DNA of 64,000 bases from Streptomyces odontomachi (GTDB taxonomy: Bacteria > Actinomycetota > Actinomycetes > Streptomycetales > Streptomycetaceae), in assembly GCF_024435355.1 (NCBI RefSeq), contig NZ_JAMJWG010000005.1, positions 1 through 64,000 of the forward strand, written 5' to 3'. Shown in pieces: positions 34,613-42,424 of this stretch. A program made the position numbers and the translations under genes. Each line of letters opens with the position of its first letter. The stretch's first letter is position 1. The notes beneath the pieces were generated by a model that was given only the letters and a program-made list of their open reading frames with translations, was not told the DNA's origin and ran no database searches.

Positions 34613-35044
34613 CCCCGACGCACCCCGCCACGACCGGTCGGGCCCGGCCCGATACGGATCGATCCGGCCCGATCCGGCTCGGTTCCGTACGGGCGCCGGA
34701 CAACGGCACCGTGGTGACGGAGCGTAGCCGATTACGCTTACGGAGCGTTGATGTCGACGTGTGTCGGACGCGTGCGTGGTCACGGCATGGAGTCGGCGGT
34801 GTACTCCGGTACCTTGAGTGCCATGCGAGTGGTTCGCCGCCCGAGGATCGCCGGAGCCGCCCTTGCGGTGGCCCCGAAATCGGGCATGTGTGCCGCTCAG
34901 AGCGCAGGGCGATGTGTCGCGCCGGCGTGTTCGACTCCCCGCGGTGCGCGTCGCACAGTATGCCGCACGCGTACTCCTTCGCGCTGGAATATGCCCGAAG
35001 CGCTTGTTGGGGTGACTGTACGTCAACCATGCTGTCTCTCAAGG

Positions 35045-35063
35045 GGATCACGTTCCGTGATCC
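35045..35063. promoter_or_regulatory. Perfect palindrome GGATCACG-TTC-CGTGATCC
   Basis: 8-bp arms, 3-bp spacer, followed by TTGTTG. Either an operator or a short intrinsic terminator; located 147 bp before the ATPase regulator start. Confidence 0.45.
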
Positions 35064-35169
35064 TTGTTGCTCATCGGAGGCGCGAGGCGATGTTCTCCCC
35101 GGGGGTGTTCATCAGGCACTGGGGGAGCCCGAAGTGTCTGGGGAGCGTCCCTGAGGGGAGCTTGACGAG

Positions 35170-35188
35170 CCCGGGGGGCAGCCCCGGG
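35170..35188. terminator. GC hairpin CCCGGGG-N5-CCCCGGG
   Basis: 7-bp perfect stem, loop GGCAG, 22 bp upstream of the GTG at 35210. No U-run follows, so it may instead be a leader hairpin limiting translation of that gene. Confidence 0.35.
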
Positions 35189-35209
35189 CCGGTTCGGATG
35201 GTGTGAGCA

Positions 35210-35827
35210 GTGCAGGTGCTTCAAGTACAGCTGGAGGTCCGGCCCGATCCCGCCGAGGTGGGACGGGCAAGAAGATGGGCGCGTTCCCGGCTGGCCGGCT
35301 CCGGTATAGCGGCCGACGAGCCGATCGCGGAGACGCTGGTCCTGATCGTCTCCGAGCTCGTCACCAACGCCGTGGTACACACCGGCTGTCCGGCCGTGCT
35401 GCGGATCCTGCTGCGCGGTACGCCGAACGCCGCGCCGGAGACGGACCCCGCCGCCGGATCGGACGGCGCCGCCCCGCCCCGGGGCCGTGGCACGCCGGGC
35501 GGCGACGCGTGCGGTGGGCGCGGTACGGGCGAGCCGAAAGGATCCGGCGGCCCGGAACTCGTCGTCGGATCCGTGCGGATCGAGGTCGCCGACAACTGCG
35601 CCCGACCGCCGCGCCCGCGGCACGTCGACGACGACGCGACCGGCGGCCGGGGCCTCGCCCTCGTCGACGGCCTCGCGGACCGCTGGGGCTGGGAGCCGTC
35701 CGGCGCCGGCAAGCGGATCTGGTGCGAGCTCGACCGCGGCCCGGCACGGTCCGCACGACCCTCGGGGACGCCCGAGCGCGGTGCCGCGTACGGCGGCAGC
35801 GCGCTGCTGGCGTTCGAGTGCGCCTGA
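35210..35827 (+). CDS. ATP-binding (HATPase_c) anti-sigma/regulatory protein
   Basis: 205 residues. GHKL/HATPase fold of the RsbW/SpoIIAB type: LVLIVSELVTNAVVHTGCP is the N-box with Glu and Asn; VRIEVADNCARPP is the G1-like box; ATGGRGLALVDGLADRWGW is the G2 box. A 45-residue Gly/Ala/Pro insert (about 75-120) separates strands. Family members act as anti-sigma kinases of STAS proteins or as partners of XRE/DUF397 regulators. The STAS gene two genes upstream is a plausible substrate. Confidence 0.83.
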   Translation: MQVLQVQLEVRPDPAEVGRARRWARSRLAGSGIAADEPIAETLVLIVSELVTNAVVHTGCPAVLRILLRGTPNAAPETDPAAGSDGAAPPRGRGTPGGDACGGRGTGEPKGSGGPELVVGSVRIEVADNCARPPRPRHVDDDATGGRGLALVDGLADRWGWEPSGAGKRIWCELDRGPARSARPSGTPERGAAYGGSALLAFECA

Positions 35828-35912
35828 GCGGCGCCGGCGCACCCGACGCCGCCTCACCCGCACCGGCGGCTCGGCGTGTTGGCGGCGGGCGGCGGCTCGT
35901 CCGGGCGCGGCA

Positions 35913-36749
35913 TCACTCCGAGGGGAGCCGCCGCACCAGCGTCGCCAGCTCCGCGTCCGACAGCGGGATGGCGAACGTGTCGGCGAGCAGGCCGGGCAGT
36001 TCGTCGTCCGTGATCGCCCGCTGCTTCTCCGTGCCGTCGGGGCTGCTGGTCTGAAGGGTCCGGCCCAGTAGCCGGATGCGCTGGTCGGGCAGGCGCCGCA
36101 TGGCCACCGGGCGGCCGACGAAGGGTGACGAGGGGTGCGTGGAGGTGAAGTAGTTGGCCATCACCACGTCCGAGGCGTGCTGCGGCTCGGGGGAGAAGCC
36201 GTAGAGCGTCGACCAGTCGCCGGTGCCCCGCTCCTGGAGCCCCCGGGCGCCGTCCTCGAGCGTGACGAGCCGGTAGGCCCAGCCGTCCTGGGGGTGCTCG
36301 TCCCCGTCCCAGGGCAGCGGCGCCAGCAGCCCGGAGCCGAAGCCGACGTCGGCGAGCCGCTCCCCGTCGTCGGCCCGCACGTGCAGCGTCATATGGGTAC
36401 GGGCGCGCGGGCGTTCGGGGTGATGGCCGACGCGCGCCAGCAGACGCCGGACGCGGAAACCCAGTTGCTCCAGCGCTGCGGCGAACAGCACCCCGTGCTC
36501 GTAGCAGTAGCCGCCGCGGCGACCATGGACCAGCTTGCGGGCCACGCCGTCGATGTCGACGCGTATCTCGCGGCCGAGCACCAGGTCGAAGTTCTCGAAC
36601 GGGACCGAGGCGACATGCGCCCGGTGCAGCCGGTCGAGGGTCGCCGTCGTGGGAGGGCCGCCTCCTTCGCCGATCCTGGCGAGGTAGGCCGCCAGATCCA
36701 GGCGGTCGCTCTGCCACTCGTCCCCGTCGACCTCGTTGATCCCGGCCAT
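35913..36749 (-). CDS. nat: Arylamine N-acetyltransferase
   Basis: 278 residues. NAT family: VASVPFENFDLVLGREI, the catalytic Cys in GRRGGYCYEHGVLF, His in ARTHMTLHV and Asp in RLADVGFGSG, a complete Cys-His-Asp triad. It transfers acetyl from acetyl-CoA to aromatic amines or hydrazines; in actinomycetes homologues also act in amide formation on secondary metabolites. The neighbours are regulatory, so the physiological acceptor is unknown. Confidence 0.92.
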   Translation of the reverse strand: MAGINEVDGDEWQSDRLDLAAYLARIGEGGGPPTTATLDRLHRAHVASVPFENFDLVLGREIRVDIDGVARKLVHGRRGGYCYEHGVLFAAALEQLGFRVRRLLARVGHHPERPRARTHMTLHVRADDGERLADVGFGSGLLAPLPWDGDEHPQDGWAYRLVTLEDGARGLQERGTGDWSTLYGFSPEPQHASDVVMANYFTSTHPSSPFVGRPVAMRRLPDQRIRLLGRTLQTSSPDGTEKQRAITDDELPGLLADTFAIPLSDAELATLVRRLPSE

Positions 36750-37233
36750 GCTGCCCGTTCCGTCCGTTCCCTCTGGCCCGTCCCGTCGCGCCCGTCACTG
36801 CGGGGCAGTCTCTCCACGGTAGTCCACGGCTCAAGCCCGCGGCCGGGGAAGCGCGGTGCCTCCGGAGGGCCCGGGGCCGTCAGCCACCCGTGTCCCTCCT
36901 GTCCCATGGGTGAGCTGGTGTGCGAGCGGGAAGGTGGTGCGCGTCACTAATCCTTAATCGGGTGTTGACGCCGCGTGTCCGTTTGATCACGCTTGTGGTC
37001 AGCGATTCGCCGCGAGGGGACGCCGAGGGCCGATGGGCACGCGCTCGGCGAGTGCGGGTCGTCCTGTGGCGTCGGCCTCCACGGTCAGGGCCTTGGAGCC
37101 GGTGCGCCCCGTTGAAGGACGCGGGGAACTGATCCCCCACTGCCCTGAACGGGCGTGGGTGGGGGCGCCTCCCACACCATCAGGGCAGTGGGGGAGTACC
37201 CCCCATGGCTTCGCGGCGGTGGGGAGCGCGCAA
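36750..37233. other. Intergenic region with a long inverted repeat
   Basis: No gene. A 15-bp perfect inverted repeat (37134-37148 and 37180-37194) encloses a smaller hairpin; it belongs to the palindromic family also found at 116-266. CACTAATCCTTAATCGG (36947-36963) is a short AT-rich patch that may be promoter sequence. Confidence 0.5.
37134..37194. repeat. Palindromic intergenic repeat, copy 4
   Basis: CCCCCACTGCCCTGA and TCAGGGCAGTGGGGG are perfect complements separated by 31 bp containing GGTGGGGGCGCCTCCCAC. The right half matches the core at 239-254. Confidence 0.65.
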
Positions 37234-38415
37234 TCACGCACCGGCAGGTTTCGTGTGGTCGGTCGGGCAGTTCCCCGCGTTCCTCGGGCGGAAGGTGTGG
37301 CGGTAGGCGGTGGGGGTGACCCCGAGGGTGGTCTGAAGGTGCTGCCGCATCGACTGCGCGGTGCCGAAACCGGAGTCGGCGGCCACCCGGTCGATGGGCA
37401 GGTCGGTCGACTCCAGTAGCTGGCGGGCCCGTTCGACGCGCTGCTGCGTCAGCCACTGTCCCGGGCTCACGCCCGTCTCGTCGCGGAACCGGCGCGTGAA
37501 GGTCCGTACCGACATGGCCTCCTGCTCGGCCAGGTCCCGCAGTTGGAGCGGCTCGTGGAGGCGCTCCAGGGCCCAGGCGCGTGCCGTCGCCGTGGTCGCC
37601 TGCCGTGGCTCGGGCAGCGGTCGCCGGATGTACTGCGCCTGCCCGCCGTCGCGGTGCGGTGGGACGACGGTGTGGCGTGCCACCTCGTTGGCGACGGCGC
37701 TGCCGTGGTCACGGCGCACCAGATGCAGGCACAGATCGATGCCGGCCGCCACCCCCGCCGAGGTGAGCACGTCGCCGTCGTCGATGAAGAGCACGTCCGC
37801 ATCGACCCTGACCCTCGGGAAGAGCCGCTGGAAGTGCTCCGCCGACGACCAGTGGGTGGTGGCCGGTCGGCCGTCGAGGTAGCCGGCGGCGGCCAGCACG
37901 TAGCTGCCGGTGCAGATGGAGACCAGCCTGGTGCCTGGGGTGATGTGCGCGAGCGCGGCGGCCAACTCCGGGGTCAGCCTGCCCTCCTCGAAGACCGGGC
38001 CCAGCTCGTACGAGGTGGGCACCACGACGGTGTCGGCGGCGGCCAGCGCCTCGGGCCCGTGCTCCACCAGGACCGCGAAGTCGGCGTCCGTGCGGACCGG
38101 GCCCGGCGGCCGGACGGAGCAGGTCGTGACGGAGTACAGGCGCCGGCCGGCGGCGTCCGCCGCCTTGCCGAAGATGCGCTGCGGAATGCCCAGCTCGAAG
38201 GGGAGCAGACCGTCGAGGGCCAGCACGACGACACGGTGCCGGCGCACCGGCGGGGTCGGCGCCGGCGCGCCCGGAGCGATCGCCTGGGCGTGTGTCGCTT
38301 CGGCGCGTGCCGCTTGGGCGTGCGTCGCTTGGGCGTGCGTCGTCTCGGCCCGGTGTGGCCCGGCGCCGTTTCCGGCGTGCCCGGTCTCCGGAGGGTGTGC
38401 AGTCCTGGCAACCAT
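37234..38415 (-). CDS. GlxA-type transcriptional regulator (DJ-1/PfpI plus AraC HTH)
   Basis: 393 residues. N-terminal 45 residues are repeat-coded (THAQATHAQAARAEATHAQA, from a 15-bp DNA array at 38282-38341). A DJ-1/PfpI-like domain follows (about 60-230: VVVLALDGLLPFELGIPQRIF, TRLVSICTGSYVLAAAGYLDG). The C-terminal AraC domain (about 290-380) has both helix-turn-helices: LQLRDLAEQEAMSVRTFTRRF and IDRVAADSGFGTAQSMRQHLQ. The DJ-1 part should bind a small ligand. It diverges from an MFS transporter with nearly abutting 5' ends, so it probably controls that gene. A TAGGAT -10 box sits 6 bp before the ATG, suggesting a leaderless transcript. Confidence 0.88.
   Translation of the reverse strand: MVARTAHPPETGHAGNGAGPHRAETTHAQATHAQAARAEATHAQAIAPGAPAPTPPVRRHRVVVLALDGLLPFELGIPQRIFGKAADAAGRRLYSVTTCSVRPPGPVRTDADFAVLVEHGPEALAAADTVVVPTSYELGPVFEEGRLTPELAAALAHITPGTRLVSICTGSYVLAAAGYLDGRPATTHWSSAEHFQRLFPRVRVDADVLFIDDGDVLTSAGVAAGIDLCLHLVRRDHGSAVANEVARHTVVPPHRDGGQAQYIRRPLPEPRQATTATARAWALERLHEPLQLRDLAEQEAMSVRTFTRRFRDETGVSPGQWLTQQRVERARQLLESTDLPIDRVAADSGFGTAQSMRQHLQTTLGVTPTAYRHTFRPRNAGNCPTDHTKPAGA
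38282..38341. repeat. 15-bp in-frame tandem repeat (four units)
   Basis: GCTTGGGCGTGCGTC and variants at 38282, 38297, 38312 and 38327. Being a multiple of three it lengthens the regulator's N-terminus without frameshift and could vary between strains. Confidence 0.75.
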
Positions 38416-38427
38416 GGCCCGATCCTA

Positions 38428-38439
38428 GACAATGCTGTC
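38428..38439. promoter_or_regulatory. Palindrome GACA-ATGC-TGTC in overlapping divergent promoters
   Basis: 12-bp perfect palindrome 13 bp before the regulator ATG and about 47 bp before the MFS start. It overlaps the minus-strand TAGGAT -10 box. Candidate site for mutual control. Confidence 0.4.
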
Positions 38440-38485
38440 CCTCGGGCCACTCGTTCCGGCTGCCGTCGTCGGTGAGCCTGTCCGG

Positions 38486-39880
38486 GTGACACAGACGACC
38501 GAACCCCGCAGTTCCATGGCAGAGCCCCAGGCCACCGGCGTCCCCGAGGCGCCGGCGGAGCATGCCGCGCCGGCCGCGCGTGCCGGGCGTGGCGATCCCG
38601 CTGGGCGTGCCGGGCGCAGGGCGACGGTGCACCGGGCCTGGTTCGTCGCGGCCGTCGCCTTCGTGACGATCATGGGGGCGGCCTCCTTCCGTACTCTCCC
38701 CGGTCTGCTGGTCGACCCGCTGCACGAGGAGTTCCACTGGTCACGCGGCACCATCGGCCTCGCGGTCTCGATCAACCTGGCGCTCTACGGTCTCACCGCC
38801 CCGTTCGCCGCCGCGCTCATGGACCGCTTCGGTATCCGCCGCGTGGTCGCCGTCGCGCTCACCGTCATCGCACTCGGCGCCGGCCTCACCGTGTGGATGA
38901 CGGCGGTCTGGCAACTGCTGCTGTGCTGGGGCCTGCTCGTCGGCCTCGGCGCCGGTTCGATGGCGCTGGTCTTCGCCGCCACCGTCACGAACCGCTGGTT
39001 CACCGAGCGGCGCGGCCTGGTCACCGGCATCCTCACGGCCGCCTCCGCCTCCGGCCAGCTGGTCTTCCTGCCGGTGCTGTCCTGGCTCACCGAGGCCCAC
39101 GGGTGGCGTTCGGCGGCGGTCACCGTGGCGCTCGCCGCGCTCGCCGTGGTGCCCTTCGTCTGGCTGCTGCTGCGCGACCATCCGGCCGACGTGGGTCTGA
39201 AGCCGTACGGGGCGCCGACGTTCGTGCCCAAGCCGGATCCGATCCCGGGCGCCGCCCGGCGCAGCGTGCGGGTGCTGTTCGGCGCGGTACGCACCAACAC
39301 CTTCTGGCTGCTGGCCGGCAGCTTCGCGATCTGCGGCGCGTCCACGAACGGGCTGATGCAGACCCATTTCGTGCCCGCCGCCCACGACCACGGCATGCCC
39401 ACCACGGCCGCGGCCTCCCTGCTCGCGGTGGTCGGCATCTTCGACGTGGTCGGCACGGTGGCGTCCGGCTGGTTCACCGACAGGTTCGAGCCGCGCCGGC
39501 TGCTGGCCGGCTACTACGCGCTGCGCGGGCTCTCGCTGCTGTTCCTGCCGGTGCTGTTCGGGCCGAGCGTCCACCCGTCGATGGTCTTCTTCATCGTCTT
39601 CTACGGCCTGGACTGGGTGGCCACCGTGCCGCCCACCCTCGCCCTGTGCCGCGCCCACTTCGGCGCCGACAGCGCCATCGTCTACGGCTGGGTGATGGCC
39701 TCCCACCAGGTCGGCGCGGCCGTCATCGCGTTCCTCGGCGGCGTCGCCCGCGACACCTTCGGCTCGTACGACGTGGTGTGGTACGCGAGCGGGGCGCTGT
39801 GCGCGGGGGCGGCGCTCATGTCGCTGGTGGTGCGCCGGGGGCCCTTTGCGGCGGCGGGCGACTCGGTGAGCGCGGGGTAG
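38486..39880 (+). CDS. MFS transporter (oxalate/formate antiporter-like)
   Basis: 464 residues from GTG 38486 (GGTGAG at 9 bp); ATG 38516 is possible. Twelve predicted membrane helices with an MFS motif after helix 2 (ALMDRFGIRRVVAVALTV) and an early signature WSRGTIGLAVSINLALYGLTAPFAAAL. This is the monocarboxylate/OFA-type subfamily. An 80-residue cytosolic N-terminus is rich in Ala/Arg. Partner of the divergent GlxA/AraC regulator; substrate unknown, organic acids likely. Confidence 0.88.
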   Translation: MTQTTEPRSSMAEPQATGVPEAPAEHAAPAARAGRGDPAGRAGRRATVHRAWFVAAVAFVTIMGAASFRTLPGLLVDPLHEEFHWSRGTIGLAVSINLALYGLTAPFAAALMDRFGIRRVVAVALTVIALGAGLTVWMTAVWQLLLCWGLLVGLGAGSMALVFAATVTNRWFTERRGLVTGILTAASASGQLVFLPVLSWLTEAHGWRSAAVTVALAALAVVPFVWLLLRDHPADVGLKPYGAPTFVPKPDPIPGAARRSVRVLFGAVRTNTFWLLAGSFAICGASTNGLMQTHFVPAAHDHGMPTTAAASLLAVVGIFDVVGTVASGWFTDRFEPRRLLAGYYALRGLSLLFLPVLFGPSVHPSMVFFIVFYGLDWVATVPPTLALCRAHFGADSAIVYGWVMASHQVGAAVIAFLGGVARDTFGSYDVVWYASGALCAGAALMSLVVRRGPFAAAGDSVSAG

Positions 39881-39928
39881 GGCGGCGTCGCCGACCGGGC
39901 GCCCCGTGCCATCGGGGCGCCCGGGAAG

Positions 39929-41143
39929 TCACCGTGAAGCGCGCGCGATCGCCCGGGCTATCCGGTTGGCGTCGCGGGCGAGTTCGCGCAGCATGCCGCT
40001 GATCGGGTTGGTGTACCCCGTGAAGTAGAGGCCGGTCGCATCGCGCGGGCTGCGCGGTCCGCGTGCGACGGGGTGGCCCTGTTCGTCGAGCACGCCGAGA
40101 TGGCCGACCAGTCCCTCGAGTCCCCGGCGGTAGCCGGTCGCTGCGATCACCACGTCGGGTGCGATGACGCTGCCGTCGGCCAGCACCACCTTGCTCTCCT
40201 CGAACGACGACACGGCCGCGACCGGTTCCACCTGGCCCGCGCGCACGGCGTCGATCAGCCCCACGTCCTGGATCGGGATCGCCCCCTGCCTGACGCGGGT
40301 GTACAGGCCCGTGTCCGGACGCGGCAGTCCGTACGCGGCCAGGTCCGGCACGCTCATCCGGGCGATCCGCCGGGCCAGCCGGTCGACCAGGCGGGTGGGC
40401 AGCCGCCGGCACAGGATGCCGCTGCGCTGCGCGGGCCAGCCCAGCGTGGCGCGGCGCAGGATGTGCGGGACGGTGCGCACCGCGAGCCGTACCCGTGCAG
40501 CGCCGCCCTGCGCGAGGTCGACGGCGATCTCGGCGCCGGTGTTGCCCGCGCCGACGACCAGCACGTCCTTGCCCGCGTACGGGGTGGCGTTGCGGTAGGT
40601 GCCGGCGTGCCGTAGCTCGCCCTGGTAGCGGCTGCTGCCGGGCCAGTCGGGCAGGTACGGCGTGTGGTTGTAGCCGGTCGCGATCACCACGGCGCTGCCG
40701 GTCAGCTCCCGGCCGCCGGTGGCGCGCAGCACCCAGTGCCCGTCGGACGCGCCGTGCACCGGCACGGCGTCGGACGCCCGCTCCACCCGCGAGACCTCGA
40801 CCCCGGTGATGATCTCCAACTTGTGGTGCTCGGCGTACTGCTCCAGGTACCGCACGACGTCGTCCCGCCGGACCCAGCGCCCGTAGGCGCGGGGGATCGT
40901 CAGGCCGGGCAGCGAGGAGAGCTTGCGGGTGGTGTGCAGCCGCAGCCGGTCGTAGTGCCCGCGCCAGGACGCGCCCACGCTGCCGGACTTCTCCAGGACG
41001 ACGGCCCGTATGCCCCGGGCCCGCAGGGCGTGCGCCACGGCGAGCCCGCCGGGCCCGCCGCCTATCACGTAGACCGGGTTGTGGTGGGAGGTGCGCTGCT
41101 GCGTCCGGTGCGCATCGCCCCTCGCGGTCGAGTCTGCGGCCAT
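39929..41143 (-). CDS. FAD/NADPH flavoprotein monooxygenase-like protein
   Basis: 404 residues from ATG 41143 (longer in-frame versions lack conservation). Two Rossmann motifs: YVIGGGPGGLAVAHALRARG for FAD near residue 25 and VLVVGAGNTGAEIAVDLAQGG for NADPH near 180. VVIATGYNHTPYLPDWPGS is the ATG motif of class B/YUCCA-like monooxygenases. A classical FxGxxxHxxxW signature is not obvious; the region reads GSSRYQGELRHAGTYRN, i.e. QGELRHAGTY, as in YUCCA-like and related proteins. Probably oxidises a small soft nucleophile or amine. A TACGCT box lies close to the ATG, so it may be leaderless. Confidence 0.85.
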   Translation of the reverse strand: MAADSTARGDAHRTQQRTSHHNPVYVIGGGPGGLAVAHALRARGIRAVVLEKSGSVGASWRGHYDRLRLHTTRKLSSLPGLTIPRAYGRWVRRDDVVRYLEQYAEHHKLEIITGVEVSRVERASDAVPVHGASDGHWVLRATGGRELTGSAVVIATGYNHTPYLPDWPGSSRYQGELRHAGTYRNATPYAGKDVLVVGAGNTGAEIAVDLAQGGAARVRLAVRTVPHILRRATLGWPAQRSGILCRRLPTRLVDRLARRIARMSVPDLAAYGLPRPDTGLYTRVRQGAIPIQDVGLIDAVRAGQVEPVAAVSSFEESKVVLADGSVIAPDVVIAATGYRRGLEGLVGHLGVLDEQGHPVARGPRSPRDATGLYFTGYTNPISGMLRELARDANRIARAIARASR

Positions 41144-41346
41144 GTTCGGGAGCGTAACCCCGCACCTGGTTGATGTGGCTCGGTCAAGGGCGAATTCGAT
41201 TGCGAAAGGATTACGTGTACGACGGTATGTGCGAACCCGGGCCTTGCCGGGAGTCCGGCTCGGGGCCCGTCCCGGGGAGCCGGTTCGCAACTCGGCCCGC
41301 GGAAAACCGGTGGGCCGGCGCCGGCCGCGGCTGGTAGGCAGGGGCC

Positions 41347-42417
41347 ATGACGCATCGGCCGGTACAGGAAGCGGCAGCGGACGGCGCCGTGCGGGAGGCT
41401 CCCGCGGGGGAGGCCTGCCCAGCGCCGGTCGAGCCCGCGCCACACGATGCCGCCTACGACTGGTGGCTCACCGAGGACCTGGACGCCTTCCTCGACCGGG
41501 CCGGCGCCTTCCTGCACGGCGCCCCCGCGCTGCACACGCTGCTGCTCACGGTGACGGACGCCCTCCGGACGCGCGGAGCGCACGCCTTCGGTGCGGGCAC
41601 GCCGCACTTCGGGGCCTGGGTGGCCGGGGCGGGGCGGGTGGCCGGCGCCTTCGTCCGCACTCCGCCGCTCGATCTGCTCCTCAGCCCGCTGCCCACGGGG
41701 TCGGCCGGGGACGGGGCCGCGAACGGCTCCGGTGGCGACGCGGCCGGTGCCCGGGACCGCGAGCGCGCCGTCACCGTGCTCGCCGACCGTCTCGCCGCAC
41801 GCGTCCCCGACCTGGCCGGCGTCTCCTCCGACCGTGCCACGGCCGCCGCCTTCGCAGCCGCCTGGGAGCGCCGCACGGGCGCGACGCACGCGCCGAGGGA
41901 GAACCTCCGGCTCCACCGGCTCGGCACCCTCACCCCACCCGTGCCCCCGCCGCCCGGCCGCGCCCGTATCGCCACCCGGTCCGATCGCGAACTGCTCGTC
42001 CGCTGGGCCGCGGAGTTCCAACGGGACATCGGGGGCGCGCCCCTCCACGACCCCGGCGGCTGGGTCGACAGCCGGATCTCCTACGGCGGGGTCACGCTGT
42101 GGGAGACGCCCGACGGCCTTCCGGTGTCCATGGCGGGGGCCACGCCGCCGGTCGTCGGGCAGGTGCGCGTCGCGCCCGTCTACACCCCGCCCGAACGGCG
42201 CGGCCGTGGGTACGCCGGGGCGGCGACCGCGGCGGTGAGCCGGCGCCTGCGCGATGCGGGCGTGACGGAGGTGCTGCTCTTCACCGACCTCGCCAACCCC
42301 ACCAGCAACGCCCTCTACCAGCGCATCGGCTACCGCCCGGTCACCGACTTCGACAAGCACGCCTTCACGCCGCCGCCCGGTGTGACAACCGCCGCCACCG
42401 CCTCGACGACCCCGTAG
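41347..42417 (+). CDS. GNAT-family N-acetyltransferase (two-lobed)
   Basis: 356 residues. The C-terminal GNAT domain is clear: VAPVYTPPERRGRGYAGAATAAVSRRL is motif A with the acetyl-CoA loop (RGRGYA), and FTDLANPTSNALYQRIGYRPV is motif B. The N-terminal half (about 40-200: WWLTEDLDAFLDRAGAFL) looks like a degenerate second lobe. Acceptor unknown. Divergent from the flavoprotein, convergent with the BRCT protein (8 bp between stops). Confidence 0.85.
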   Translation: MTHRPVQEAAADGAVREAPAGEACPAPVEPAPHDAAYDWWLTEDLDAFLDRAGAFLHGAPALHTLLLTVTDALRTRGAHAFGAGTPHFGAWVAGAGRVAGAFVRTPPLDLLLSPLPTGSAGDGAANGSGGDAAGARDRERAVTVLADRLAARVPDLAGVSSDRATAAAFAAAWERRTGATHAPRENLRLHRLGTLTPPVPPPPGRARIATRSDRELLVRWAAEFQRDIGGAPLHDPGGWVDSRISYGGVTLWETPDGLPVSMAGATPPVVGQVRVAPVYTPPERRGRGYAGAATAAVSRRLRDAGVTEVLLFTDLANPTSNALYQRIGYRPVTDFDKHAFTPPPGVTTAATASTTP

Positions 42418-42424
42418 CCACCCG

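Larger units (their letters stand above)
34613..35209. other. 597-bp region with a 19-bp palindrome and terminator-like hairpin
   Basis: No supported gene. Contains GATC-rich repeats near 34650-34690, a perfect palindrome at 35045-35063, and a GC hairpin at 35170-35188. The middle (34950-35070) is AT-richer than average. Confidence 0.5.

Noticed and set aside
34711..35154. 147-codon plus-strand frame between the EF-hand and ATPase genes
   Set aside because: No ribosome-binding site, irregular composition, and it runs across a perfect palindrome; no family recognised.
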